From the NCBI GenBank assembly GCA_040384325.1, contig JAZKJL010000006.1, forward strand, positions 372,001 through 436,000: a stretch of DNA of 64,000 bases. Direction: 5' to 3'. Under the pieces are notes generated by a model. That model did no database searches and was not told where the DNA came from. It saw only the letters and a program-made list of their open reading frames with translations. Numbering within the stretch: position 1 is the first letter of the stretch; each line of letters starts with the position of its first letter. The stretch comes from JACMLX01 sp040384325 (GTDB lineage Bacteria > Gemmatimonadota > Gemmatimonadetes > Gemmatimonadales > Gemmatimonadaceae). Made by a program: the position numbers and the translations under genes. Of the stretch, positions 1-8,382 are shown piece by piece.

Positions 1-42
1 CACGCCGACGCGCACCACCCCACTCTCTCCACGCCTGCCTGA

Positions 43-759
43 ATGCGCATCCCGATCCTGATCGCCGCCTCGCTGCTGCTGGCCGCACCGTGTGCCGGGC
101 AGACCGTCAGCAACGCCATGGTGTGGGGCGCCGCGTTCGGCGACCATCGTTTCGGCAGCAAGTCGTCGCTGTACTGGGACTACCAGCCGCGTCGCGCCGA
201 GGCTGGAAAGACGTGGCAGATTCAGGTTGGCGCGCTGGGCTACACACGCGACCTGTCGAAGCAGTGGCGAGCCACCGCCGCACTCGGCTGGTCGCTGGCG
301 AATCGCTACGGGCCGTTCGCACCACGCACCAAGATGTTCGAGCTGCGGCCGTGGATGCAGCTCACCGGCACGCGACCGGTCGGGACCTGGACGTGGAGTG
401 ACCGCAGCCGCGCCGAATTCCGCGTGCTGCGTCCGGTGGGCGAATTCGCGCCCGACGATGCCGACTGGGCGCCGACGGTGGTGCGCCTGCGCCGCCTCGA
501 CCGGTTCCAGCATCCGATCGGCGCCAGCACCGCGTGGTATGGCGCGATCGCGCAGGAATTCCTCGTCAACGTGCACCCGGAACGTTCGAGGGTGGCGATG
601 CTCGAGCAGTCGCGCACGCAGTTCCTGGTCGGCAAGCACCTCACGCCGCGTAACCGGCTCGAGGGTGGCTATGGCCTGCAGTTCTGGAATCGTCGCGGCG
701 GCAACGAGGCCAATCACACTGCGCTGCTCTACTTCCGCACCACGGTGCCGTTCCGGTGA
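43..759 (+). CDS. DUF2490-like outer membrane beta-barrel protein
   Basis: A 238-residue protein with a clear N-terminal signal peptide (hydrophobic core at residues 4-16, Ala-x-Ala-like cleavage near residue 19). The rest alternates aromatic and charged residues and ends in Phe-Arg, as in outer membrane beta-barrels. The layout resembles DUF2490 proteins, whose function is unknown. The stop codon overlaps the start of the next gene (TGATG), so the two are probably cotranscribed. Bases 1-42 immediately upstream are open in frame to a TGA at 40-42 and may be the tail of another gene, too short to judge. The family assignment rests on overall pattern only. Confidence 0.6.
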   Translation: MRIPILIAASLLLAAPCAGQTVSNAMVWGAAFGDHRFGSKSSLYWDYQPRRAEAGKTWQIQVGALGYTRDLSKQWRATAALGWSLANRYGPFAPRTKMFELRPWMQLTGTRPVGTWTWSDRSRAEFRVLRPVGEFAPDDADWAPTVVRLRRLDRFQHPIGASTAWYGAIAQEFLVNVHPERSRVAMLEQSRTQFLVGKHLTPRNRLEGGYGLQFWNRRGGNEANHTALLYFRTTVPFR

Positions 760-1586
760 TGCAACGGCGGTGGTTGCTGATGCTGTCGTGCGTCGGCGCG
801 CTGGCGGCCTGCGGTGGTGGCGACGGTGAGGGCGCCGCCGGCCTGCCGCGCGCTGTGCCGTCGTCGCAGTCGAAGGCGGCGCGCGAGCTGCGGCTGCCGG
901 TGATGCGATTGGCGCCCTCGCGCGCGTCCGTCAGCGGCAGCACCGGTCGCACGATCACGGTGCAGGTGCGCATCGAGGGTGGCGTGAAGGGCGATTCGCT
1001 GGTGCGCAGCGCCGGTGTCGGCTTCGTCTGCGGCGACAGCCTGGTGGACACGCTGGTGACACGCAATCGCGACGCGGTGATCGGTGCGCTGACGTGGGTC
1101 GAAGGCCCGACTGCGGTAGTGATGCCGTCTGGCAACGCCGAGCGACGTGCGACGGTGACGGTGTCCGAATGCCAGCTCCGTCCGCGGCTGCAGGTGGCGC
1201 CACCGGGCAGCACGTTGCAGCTGGTGATGCGTGATGGCCGCGCCGAAGCGCTGGTCATCGTGCCCGCCACACCGTCGCTGCCGATCGACACGGTGCAGTT
1301 CCTCACCGATGGGCAGCTGGTGCCGGTGCGCGATCGTGCCGACAGCACCGGTGTGCTCGCGATCTACGCCACCTCGCTGCCGTGGGCGCGCGCATTCATC
1401 GCGATCACGCCGCCCGGCGTCAGCGCCGTGACCGACCCTGATGGTGTCGCGACCTTCACCCTCGACCCCGCCGGCCGCAGCACCACCCTCCGCGCCTGGC
1501 ACCCCGCCCTCGGCGTCGTCTCCGCGACCGTCGATCCATCGACACTGCGCGCTGGAGAGAAGGTGACGCTGACGTTCAAGCCCTAG
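759..1586 (+). CDS. Secreted lipoprotein with Ig-like domain, unknown function
   Basis: A 275-residue protein. The N-terminus (residues 1-18) is a lipoprotein signal ending in Leu-Ala-Ala-Cys, so it should be anchored to a membrane by a lipidated cysteine. The C-terminal 90 residues (TDPDGVATFTLDPAGRSTTL and following) look like a bacterial Ig-like (Big/invasin-type) beta-sandwich. I chose the ATG at 759, which overlaps the stop of the preceding gene; a GTG one codon earlier is also in frame. No catalytic motif is visible, so a structural or adhesive surface role is only a guess. Confidence 0.65.
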   Translation: MQRRWLLMLSCVGALAACGGGDGEGAAGLPRAVPSSQSKAARELRLPVMRLAPSRASVSGSTGRTITVQVRIEGGVKGDSLVRSAGVGFVCGDSLVDTLVTRNRDAVIGALTWVEGPTAVVMPSGNAERRATVTVSECQLRPRLQVAPPGSTLQLVMRDGRAEALVIVPATPSLPIDTVQFLTDGQLVPVRDRADSTGVLAIYATSLPWARAFIAITPPGVSAVTDPDGVATFTLDPAGRSTTLRAWHPALGVVSATVDPSTLRAGEKVTLTFKP

Positions 1587-1627
1587 ACTCCTCGATTCGT
1601 TTGTGGGGCGGTGTCACGGCAGCTGCG

Positions 1628-1811
1628 GATCGCAGAAGTGAACAGCCGCAGAACGGCACAGCCGCAGAAGGGCGGATCGATTGGTGGTGACGCGCTCGTG
1701 CGCGAGCTTGGCTGACGTATTGGTGGTCAACCACATCACCTTCGACGCCGTCCACTACCGGACATGCCCTTCTGCGGCCATTCAGTTCTGCGGCTGTTCG
1801 GTTCTGCGATT
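1628..1811. repeat. Long imperfect inverted repeat, copy A
   Basis: Arms of 46 bp at 1628-1673 and 1766-1811 are inverted copies matching at 39 of 46 positions, separated by 92 bp. Each arm is built from three units of about 16 bp sharing the core TTCTGCGGC. A second copy lies at 2816-3023 on the other side of the hydrolase gene. As RNA it could fold into a long cruciform-like hairpin. It fills the 267-bp gap between the convergent lipoprotein and hydrolase genes, so it may also end transcription. Nothing else is seen in this gap. Confidence 0.8.
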
Positions 1812-1853
1812 CGCTCGTCTACTCTGCGATCCGCTGTCAGCCGTTGCCGTTGG

Positions 1854-2759
1854 TCAGGATGCCGTGACGAACTCGGTGACACGCGCGACGACGACTGGAT
1901 CGCGCAGGATCTTCACGTGACCGGTGCCATCGGGGGCCAGCCATCGCTCGGCGCCTGGCCAGTCGGTGGTGAGGCCTTCGGACTCGATCACCGGCACCTG
2001 TGCGTCGTCGGCGGCGTGCACCACCAGCAGCGGCGCGCCACCGGCGTGTGCGGCCTGCGCGGCGAGCGACACCGTGTCCATGTCGCGCCACCGGAAATGC
2101 CAGCGTCGTTCGAGCTGCGCAATCATCGCCGCCTGCACCTCGGCGCTGCCTTCGTGACGGCGCAGGAAACGTGTCAGCGGTCGATCGACGCTGCTCGGAG
2201 CACCGATGCTCACCGCGCGCGGCAGCGATTCGGCGCCACCGTTGGCGCGTGATGCGATCGCGGCAAGCACCGCCAGTCCACCGAGCGAGTGACCGACCAG
2301 CGCGTGCGGTGTGCCGACGGCGTCCATCACCCGCAGCAGGGCATTGCGGAAGGCTGGCAGCGACGCGCGATCACCATCCGATGCACCATGTGCCGGTGCA
2401 TCGAGCACCACCACGCGATGCTGCGCGGCGAGTAGCGCATGCGCCAACGCATCCCACTGTGTGCCGCGTCCGCCCCAGCCATGCAGGCAGACCACCAAAG
2501 GCCAGCTGCCATCGCCCCAGCTCCAGTAGGCAACTCGGCCTTCGCTGCCGAGGACGTCGGCGAACACCGTGCCATCAGGCATGAACTTCGGCATCACCGG
2601 ACGCTTCGCCGGATCGGTGATGCGACGCGTGATCGGCGGTGGTGTGGTGAACCGTCGCACCGCCTCGTCCGCGGCTGCCTTCACATCGTCCCACGCCGTC
2701 AGTGGCGGCAGGTCCGCCGGCAGCGGAGCAGGCGGTCGAGTGTCAGGCGGCAGGGGCAT
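1854..2759 (-). CDS. Alpha/beta hydrolase
   Basis: A 301-residue alpha/beta-hydrolase fold protein. It shows the oxyanion-hole segment LHGWGG near residue 92, the nucleophile elbow GHSLGG with Ser near 158, an acid candidate in VVHAADDAQV near 249 and a terminal His in DGTGHVKI near 281, which makes a complete triad. There is no signal peptide, so it is likely cytoplasmic. The substrate cannot be read from sequence; esterase, lipase or haloperoxidase-like activities are all possible. It stands alone between two copies of the same inverted repeat. Confidence 0.85.
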   Translation of the reverse strand: MPLPPDTRPPAPLPADLPPLTAWDDVKAAADEAVRRFTTPPPITRRITDPAKRPVMPKFMPDGTVFADVLGSEGRVAYWSWGDGSWPLVVCLHGWGGRGTQWDALAHALLAAQHRVVVLDAPAHGASDGDRASLPAFRNALLRVMDAVGTPHALVGHSLGGLAVLAAIASRANGGAESLPRAVSIGAPSSVDRPLTRFLRRHEGSAEVQAAMIAQLERRWHFRWRDMDTVSLAAQAAHAGGAPLLVVHAADDAQVPVIESEGLTTDWPGAERWLAPDGTGHVKILRDPVVVARVTEFVTAS

Positions 2760-2815
2760 GCCTGCAACCTAGTCTCTCATGGCGCTTCCCACGCACGTCG
2801 AAAAACTCAACGGCT

Positions 2816-3023
2816 CATCGCAGAACAGCACAGCCGCAGAACGACACAGCCGCAGAAGGGCCGATGATCGGGTATCGCGTGCGAAAATCGTGATTGAATG
2901 TGAATCGGAGATCGTCGATCGTGCTCGGCGCCCCATCACATTTCAGCCCCACGCACCAAGTGCCCGATTCGCACGCCGCCCTTCTGCGGCCGTTCCGTTC
3001 TGCGGCTGTGCCCTTCTGCGATC
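2816..3023. repeat. Long imperfect inverted repeat, copy B
   Basis: Arms at 2816-2861 and 2978-3023 match in inverted orientation at 40 of 46 positions and are homologous to copy A (1628-1811). Both copies share the three-unit 16-bp periodic arm and a right-hand extension reading GATCCGCTGTC then GCCGTTGCCGT. The spacer is 116 bp and does not resemble that of copy A. The repeat fills the 306-bp gap between the hydrolase and ctaB genes; no gene is seen there. Confidence 0.8.
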
Positions 3024-3066
3024 CGCTGTCCGCCGTTGCCGTACCAGTGGACCAGCGAGAGCAGCG

Positions 3067-3966
3067 CTAGAGCGCGAGCTGGCGGTCGACCACCATCGCC
3101 ACGAAGAGCAACGCGAGGTAGAGCAGGGAGTAGCCGTACACCCACCACGCCGGCTTCACCCAATCCTTGGCGCGCATCATCTTCACCACGCCACCCAGCA
3201 GCAGGCCGCCGAAGAGGACTGCGCTGGCGCCGTAGATCCAGCCGAAAGCGCCGTACGTCACCGGCAGCAGCGTCACCACCAGCAGGACGATGGTATACCA
3301 GAACATCTGGCGCATCGTCTCGCGCTCGCCCCACACCAGCGGCGCCATCGGCACCGAGGCGTTGCCGTAGTCCTTCTGCTTGTTGAGCGCGAGGGCCCAG
3401 AAATGCGGCGGCGTCCAGTAGAAGACGATCAGGAAGAGGTAGATCGCGGTGAGGTCGATGCGACCCGTGACGGCAGCCCAACCCACCAGCGGCGGAAAGG
3501 CCCCGGCCGCGCCACCGATCACGATGTTCTGCGGCGTGGTGCGCTTCAGCCAGCGGGTGTAGATGAACACGTAGAAATAGAAGCCGCCGAGTGCCAGCGC
3601 GGCCGTCAGCACGTTGACATAGAACGCCAGCAGCCAGGTGGCCGTCGCCGCCAGCGCGATGCCGAACGACAGCACCGCCAGCGGCGTCATGCGACCGCTC
3701 GGGATCGGCCGACGGCGCGTGCGCGTCATCACGTTATCGATGTCGCGGTCGAGGTACATGTTGACCGCGTTCGCCCCACCCGCCATCAGGTAGCCGCTCA
3801 GCATCACCACGCCCAGCAGCCAGAGCTCGGGCCGGCCGGCGATGTACATCGGCGCGGCGGTCGTCACCAGCAACAGCGAGATGATCGTCGGCTTGGTGAG
3901 CATCACCAGGTCGCGCCACAGCGGCCGGTCGGCCGGGATGTCGGTGGCGACGGCCGGTGTGGTCAT
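3067..3966 (-). CDS. ctaB: Protoheme IX farnesyltransferase (heme O synthase)
   Basis: A 299-residue UbiA-family polytopic membrane prenyltransferase that adds a farnesyl group to protoheme IX to make heme O, the first step towards heme A of terminal oxidases. The two Asp-rich prenyl-diphosphate motifs are visible: NMYLDRDIDNVMTRT near residue 69 and YWTPPHFWALALNKQKDYG near 180. Its ATG overlaps the stop of ctaA by four bases (ATGA), so the order ctaA then ctaB is one transcript. Length matches the family. Confidence 0.95.
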   Translation of the reverse strand: MTTPAVATDIPADRPLWRDLVMLTKPTIISLLLVTTAAPMYIAGRPELWLLGVVMLSGYLMAGGANAVNMYLDRDIDNVMTRTRRRPIPSGRMTPLAVLSFGIALAATATWLLAFYVNVLTAALALGGFYFYVFIYTRWLKRTTPQNIVIGGAAGAFPPLVGWAAVTGRIDLTAIYLFLIVFYWTPPHFWALALNKQKDYGNASVPMAPLVWGERETMRQMFWYTIVLLVVTLLPVTYGAFGWIYGASAVLFGGLLLGGVVKMMRAKDWVKPAWWVYGYSLLYLALLFVAMVVDRQLAL

Positions 3967-4937
3967 GCGGACGCTCCTGCCATCTGCGGAGTGCGAGGAC
4001 GAATCGTCGCGCCCACCGGTGCACCTTCGGCCGGCGGATGCTTGGCGCGGCGTGCGGCGTACGTCAGCGTCAGCGTCAGCACCCAGAGCAGCACACCCGT
4101 CGCCTGGTGCAGCGAGCGGATCACCACCGGGAAGCCGCCCAGCACCATTGTCGCGCCGAGCACGATCTGCAGCAGTACCGTCAGGTCGGTGAGCGACGCC
4201 AGGCTGGTGATGGTGCGGTGTTCCTTCCGTCGGCGCAGCAGCGCGGCCATCAGCAGCACGTGCGCGGCGGTGAGATACGCCAGCACGCGATGCGTGAGCT
4301 GGATGTGCTGCGCCGCGCCGCCGAGCGATCCGTCACCGCAGAGCGGGAACCCGGCACAGGCCACCGCGGCGCCGGTCCACTTCGCCACCATGCCACCCAT
4401 CATCACGGTCAGCAGCGCCAGCACTGCCGCCACCGTGGTGGCGCGAATCGTCTTGTCGGACACTGGGCGATCGGTGACCGTCAGCAGCGACGGCAGGCCG
4501 CCGGCGCGCATCCAGGCCACGCTCAGTGTCGCCAGCAGCGACATCGCGACTGCCTTGTGCGCCAGCGTCGCCCACCACTCGTTGCGGTAGTTCACCGTCA
4601 CGGCGCCGAGCGTGGCAGCGATCACCACGATCCCGAACGCCAGCATCGCGGAACGCAGCACACCGCCGGCGCCGGCCACGCCGCGTTCACCGCGCCGCAG
4701 GAACGCCATCAGCAGGAACACCGCCACCACGGTCGACAGCGAGGCCGCGAAATAGCGATGGAAGACTTCGATCACGAGGTCGGGTCGGTCGAGCGGCGGG
4801 AACCAGTAGCCGTAACACTTGGGCCAATGGTCACCGCAGCCCATGCCGGAGCCCGAGATGCGGACGAAGCCGCCGAAGATCACGTGGCCGAGGGCGGCCA
4901 GCAGCGAGACGCCGGCGAGGCGACGGAGGAGGCTCAT
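3963..4937 (-). CDS. ctaA: Heme A synthase
   Basis: A 324-residue membrane protein of the COX15/CtaA family that oxidises the heme O methyl group to a formyl, giving heme A for aa3-type cytochrome oxidase. Visible family features are GGFVRISGSGMGCGDHWPKC at the N-terminus, the repeated LTHRVLAYLTAAHV and SLHQATGVLLW histidine segments that ligate heme, and about eight membrane helices. I chose the ATG at 4937, which overlaps the stop of the small upstream gene (ATGA); longer frames upstream are antisense to other genes. ctaB follows with another four-base overlap. Confidence 0.93.
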   Translation of the reverse strand: MSLLRRLAGVSLLAALGHVIFGGFVRISGSGMGCGDHWPKCYGYWFPPLDRPDLVIEVFHRYFAASLSTVVAVFLLMAFLRRGERGVAGAGGVLRSAMLAFGIVVIAATLGAVTVNYRNEWWATLAHKAVAMSLLATLSVAWMRAGGLPSLLTVTDRPVSDKTIRATTVAAVLALLTVMMGGMVAKWTGAAVACAGFPLCGDGSLGGAAQHIQLTHRVLAYLTAAHVLLMAALLRRRKEHRTITSLASLTDLTVLLQIVLGATMVLGGFPVVIRSLHQATGVLLWVLTLTLTYAARRAKHPPAEGAPVGATIRPRTPQMAGASA

Positions 4938-5188
4938 GCGGTCACCTGCGTGACGGGCGCAGCGGCGGGCAGCTGGTTGGCCTGGATCGCACGCCAGGTG
5001 GCCACCAGCAGGAACACCAACGCCACTGCCGGCAGCACCACCCACAACACTTCGGCGGCGCGCCGCACGGGTGGCAGGGTGTGCGTATGTGTGACGGCGG
5101 CACCAGCGGCGAATGCGGAGCGCAGGATGTAGCGATGCGCGATCACGCAGAGGACGACAGCCACCCAGAAGATCGTCGTGGCGATCAT
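4934..5188 (-). CDS. Small two-helix membrane protein resembling the oxidase subunit II hairpin
   Basis: An 84-residue protein with two membrane helices, residues 1-22 and about 45-68, joined by a loop with HTHT. The second helix reads RAAEVLWVVLPAVALVFLL, close to the signature that opens the second helix of cytochrome c oxidase subunit II (E-x-x-W-x-x-x-P). The CuA domain that normally follows is absent; the protein ends 16 residues after the helix. It is the first gene of a tightly overlapped transcript with ctaA and ctaB, so a role in oxidase assembly or as a split subunit is plausible, but this is inference. Confidence 0.6.
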   Translation of the reverse strand: MIATTIFWVAVVLCVIAHRYILRSAFAAGAAVTHTHTLPPVRRAAEVLWVVLPAVALVFLLVATWRAIQANQLPAAAPVTQVTA

Positions 5189-5322
5189 CGGAGACGGGGG
5201 TTACGGGCGAAGTACCGGTTACCCTCGTTTGGGACGGCAACCTTGCGGCGAAAGTTCGCCAGATCGGTCCGGCTTCGGTAGCTGCGTTGCGGCAGAGGCA
5301 GTGTCGGAATAGCCTAGCATGA

Positions 5323-6684
5323 ATGTCCGCCGCCCCCGCACCCACCCTCCGCCGGCAACTGGGCCTGTGGAGCGCCATCGCCGTGCTCGTCGGCTCGACC
5401 ATCGGGTCCGGCATCTTCCGGTCGCCGGCGGGCATCGCGGCCAAGCTGCCGGGCCCGCTGCCGCTGATGATGGTTTGGGTGGCCGGTGGCGTGGTGGCAC
5501 TCTGCGGGGCGCTCACACTGGCCGAGATCGCCGGGGTGTATCCCAAGACCGGCGGACTCTACGTCTACATCCGCGAAGGGTGGGGCCGGCTGCCTGCATT
5601 CCTCTTCGGCTGGTCGGAGTTCGTGGTCATCCGCGCGGCGTCGATGGGTGCGGTGTCGATCACCTTCGCCGAATACGCACTGCGGGTCAGCGGGTACGAC
5701 CCGGCCGTGGCGCCGTACAGCGACTGGGCCCACTACCTCGCCGCCGCCGCCATCGCGCTGACGTCAATCTTCAACATCCTCGGCGTGCGCTGGGGCAGCC
5801 TGGTGCAGAACATCACCACGCTCGCCAAGTACGGCGGCCTGGCGTTCATCATCATCCTCGCCTTCGCCATCGGGCTGCCGAAGACGGGCGGTCACTTCAC
5901 CCCGGCCGCCCCGGAAGGCAGCTTCGCGCTCGGCGCCTTCGGCCTCGCGCTGGTGAGTGCGCTCTGGGCATTCGATGGCTGGGCCGACCTGAGTTTCGTC
6001 GGCGGCGAGGTGAAGGACCCGCAGAAGACGCTGCCGAAGGCGCTGATCATGGGCACACTGGCGGTGGTGTTCATCTACCTGCTCGCCAACCTCGCCTACC
6101 TGTCGGTGTTCACCGTCACCGAGATTGCGGCCTCGCGGCTGGTGGCGGCCGACGTGGCGCAGGTGCTGGTGGGCGACTGGGGCGTGTCGTTCGTGGCGAT
6201 CACCGTCATGCTCTCCACCTTCGGCACGCTCAACGGCACGCTGCTCACGGCGCCGCGCATCTTCTTCGCGATGGCCGACGATGGCCTCTTCTTCCGCGGC
6301 CTGGCCAAGGTCCATCCGAAGTACGAGACGCCGCACGTGGCGATCATCACCTGCGCCATCCTCGGCATCGTCTTCGTGCTGCTGCGCAGCTTCGAGCAGC
6401 TGGCCGACGCGTTCGTGACCGCGATCGTGCCGTTCTACGCGCTGGGTGTGGCCAGCGTCTACGTGCTGCGCAGGAAGGTCGGCTACGTGCCGCCATTCCG
6501 TACGCCGGGATATCCGTTCGTGCCCGCGCTCTTCATCGCCAGCTCCATCTTCCTCATCGGCAATGCGCTCTGGGACCAGAGCAGCCGCTGGGCGACGCTG
6601 GGCGTGTTCGCCGCCATCCTGGCGGGCATCCCGGTCTACTACGCGGTGTTCAAGAAGCGCGGAGACGCCGCCGCCGCTGCCTGA
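5323..6684 (+). CDS. APC-family amino acid permease
   Basis: A 453-residue transporter with about 12 hydrophobic helices. The first helix carries the APC signature VGSTIGSGIFRSP (unwound substrate-binding segment), and GALTLAEIAGVYPKTGGLYVYI follows in helix 2-3, as in LAT/serine-threonine exchanger-like permeases. It probably moves a neutral amino acid across the inner membrane; the exact substrate is unknown. An alternative ATG at 5319 is in another frame. The gene is monocistronic and convergent with mscL across a hairpin at 6710-6738. Confidence 0.88.
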   Translation: MSAAPAPTLRRQLGLWSAIAVLVGSTIGSGIFRSPAGIAAKLPGPLPLMMVWVAGGVVALCGALTLAEIAGVYPKTGGLYVYIREGWGRLPAFLFGWSEFVVIRAASMGAVSITFAEYALRVSGYDPAVAPYSDWAHYLAAAAIALTSIFNILGVRWGSLVQNITTLAKYGGLAFIIILAFAIGLPKTGGHFTPAAPEGSFALGAFGLALVSALWAFDGWADLSFVGGEVKDPQKTLPKALIMGTLAVVFIYLLANLAYLSVFTVTEIAASRLVAADVAQVLVGDWGVSFVAITVMLSTFGTLNGTLLTAPRIFFAMADDGLFFRGLAKVHPKYETPHVAIITCAILGIVFVLLRSFEQLADAFVTAIVPFYALGVASVYVLRRKVGYVPPFRTPGYPFVPALFIASSIFLIGNALWDQSSRWATLGVFAAILAGIPVYYAVFKKRGDAAAAA

Positions 6685-6709
6685 CCACCGGCGATGGCAC
6701 GAACGAGAA

Positions 6710-6738
6710 ACGGGCGCCCCGATCGACGGGACGCCCGT
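6710..6738. terminator. Hairpin terminator between the permease and mscL
   Basis: A stem of ACGGGCG pairing with CGCCCGT, extended by CCC/GGG after one mismatch, with a short loop. Read on the minus strand it is followed by TTTC, fitting the end of the mscL transcript; it could act in both directions. Confidence 0.6.
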
Positions 6739-6753
6739 TCGCACATCCGCACC

Positions 6754-7041
6754 TTATTTCTTCGCGACCTTCTCTTCCTTCAGCAGCTTCTTGGCGACGA
6801 GGAAGACGAAGAACGCGACCACGATGAACTTGATCAGCGCCGACAGCACGATGCCGATCTTGAACTGTCCGACGACCATCTTCTCCCACTCGCCGCTCGG
6901 CAGCAGCAGCCCGACCACCGGCATCAGCAGCCCGTCCACGATCGCTGTCACCAGCTCACCGGCCTTGCCGCCGATGATCACGCCGAGCGCGAGCCCGATG
7001 ACGCCGTACTCCTTGAGGAACGCCCTGAATTCTCCGCCCAC
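6754..7041 (-). CDS. mscL: Large-conductance mechanosensitive channel, short form
   Basis: A 95-residue MscL protein, which opens under membrane tension to release solutes on osmotic down-shock. The first helix FLKEYGVIGLALGVIIGGKAG contains the conserved pore-lining segment, followed by the periplasmic loop and second helix IKFIVVAFFVFLVAKK with a basic tail. I chose the GTG at 7041, preceded by GAGG about six bases upstream; a longer frame begins with TTG at 7080. It is shorter than the usual 130-150 residues mainly because the periplasmic loop and C-terminal bundle are reduced. Confidence 0.88.
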   Translation of the reverse strand: MGGEFRAFLKEYGVIGLALGVIIGGKAGELVTAIVDGLLMPVVGLLLPSGEWEKMVVGQFKIGIVLSALIKFIVVAFFVFLVAKKLLKEEKVAKK

Positions 7042-7182
7042 GGATGCCTCGTCAGTTGTAGGTCCGGCCAGCCACGGCAACAGCGATCACGACACGTCGT
7101 CCAGTATGTCGCGTCCGAGGCCCACACACAAGCGCAGCAGGCGGCGACTGCAACCGCGAACTTCGAACTGCAACGGCGAACT

Positions 7183-7416
7183 GCAACAACTTGACACAAA
7201 GGCGCAAAGACACGAGGACGCAAAGCGCTCCGTGTCGATGCAGGCGCCCGCTCGCGGTGGCATATCTGGTTGATGTGAAGAGCATGAAGTCCAACCGCCG
7301 AAGCTCATCACCCGCAATCACACATCGCCAGGGTCAGCACTACACCATGCAACGCCGCTCTGCGCGCAGACAGCTTTGCGCCTTCGTGTCCTTGCGCCTT
7401 TGTGTCAAGTAGTTGC
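7183..7416. repeat. Inverted repeat with 16-bp internal period (second family)
   Basis: Core arms at 7189-7226 and 7373-7410 are inverted copies identical at 35 of 38 positions, separated by 146 bp. Similarity continues outwards more loosely through the CAACGGCGAA-like stretches at about 7143-7188 and 7411-7470. Each arm repeats a unit of about 16 bp (CTTTGCGCCTTCGTGTC then CTTGCGCCTTTGTGTC). The sequence differs from the repeats at 1628 and 2816, but the architecture is the same. It fills the 438-bp gap between mscL and mlaD; no gene is seen. Confidence 0.8.
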
Positions 7417-7479
7417 TTTTCGCTGTTGCCGTCGCCGTTACGGTTGCGATTGCGCTCGCGGGTGCCGGTCAGGCGTCGC

Positions 7480-8382
7480 CTAGAACACCGAGAACTTGAT
7501 GAACTTGCGGGGGTCGCGCTTGAAGTCGGCGGTCACGCTGTCCACGCGGATCACGAGGCGGCGGATGTCGTTGTAGAGGAGCGAGTCGGTGAGGAGCTTG
7601 CCGGCCGTGCCCTCGCCACGCTCGAGGCGCGCCATGGTGGCGTTCAGGGAGCGCATGGTGATGCGGAGCGAGTCGGTGATCGCGGCCACGTTGGCGGTGG
7701 CGCGACCCGCATCGCGCTGCAGGCTGTCCACCCGCGACGAGTCCAGTGCCGCGGTGGTGCGCTCCAGTGCCTTGAGCGAGCGGTTCACACTCGTCATCGC
7801 CATCGTCAGCTGTGCGTTCTGCGCCAGGATCACGCTGTTCAGCTGCTTGGTGAGCTCGCTGGTGCTGCGCAGGATCTCGCGCACCTCGGTCACGCCGCCG
7901 CTGTCGGTCATCATCTGACGCAGCGGGAGGGTGATGCCGCGGATGTCCTTCGAGATCGAGTCGCCGGTGGCGATGATGTCGTCGGTGGTGGCACCGCTGC
8001 GGACCACCACGATGCTGTCGCCGGCCGGGATCGTCTCGGTGACGCCGACCTGCGGTTCGATCGCGATCGCGCGGTCACCGAAGAAGCCGACCGCGATCGA
8101 CTGCGCCTTGCTGCCTTTCGGGATCTGGAAGCCGCGCGTCATGCGCAGTGTCACCCGCACCGTGCCCGCAGGATCGTATTCCACGTCGGCGATCGAGCCC
8201 GCGGTGACGCCGGCCAGCAGCACCGGCTGGCCCGGCTTCAGCCCGGCGCCCCAGGGAAAGCGGGCGTAGACCGGATATCCCTTGCCGAGGCTGCCGCGCA
8301 CCAGCCAGATCGAGCCGAAGATGGCGACGGCGGCGCCAAGGATGAGAAGGAGGCCCACGAGGGCTTCGTTAGTGCGCTTCAT
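7480..8382 (-). CDS. mlaD: MCE/MlaD-family lipid-transport substrate-binding protein
   Basis: A 300-residue protein with one N-terminal membrane helix (residues 8-28) followed by an MCE domain (about 38-115, with FPWGAGLKPGQPVLLAGVTAG and the central IPKGSKAQSI segment). MCE proteins form hexameric rings in the periplasm that carry phospholipids between membranes. The C-terminal half is helical with heptad-like spacing and probably forms the ring's stalk. Its ATG overlaps the stop of mlaE (ATGA). No MlaF ATPase gene lies in this operon. Confidence 0.88.
   Translation of the reverse strand: MKRTNEALVGLLLILGAAVAIFGSIWLVRGSLGKGYPVYARFPWGAGLKPGQPVLLAGVTAGSIADVEYDPAGTVRVTLRMTRGFQIPKGSKAQSIAVGFFGDRAIAIEPQVGVTETIPAGDSIVVVRSGATTDDIIATGDSISKDIRGITLPLRQMMTDSGGVTEVREILRSTSELTKQLNSVILAQNAQLTMAMTSVNRSLKALERTTAALDSSRVDSLQRDAGRATANVAAITDSLRITMRSLNATMARLERGEGTAGKLLTDSLLYNDIRRLVIRVDSVTADFKRDPRKFIKFSVF

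Noticed and set aside
1..42. End of a gene before the window (13 codons plus TGA)
   Set aside because: In frame to a stop directly before the first gene, but too short to support.
2779..4590. A 603-codon plus-strand frame
   Set aside because: It runs through repeat copy B and antisense to ctaB and ctaA and has no recognisable motif.
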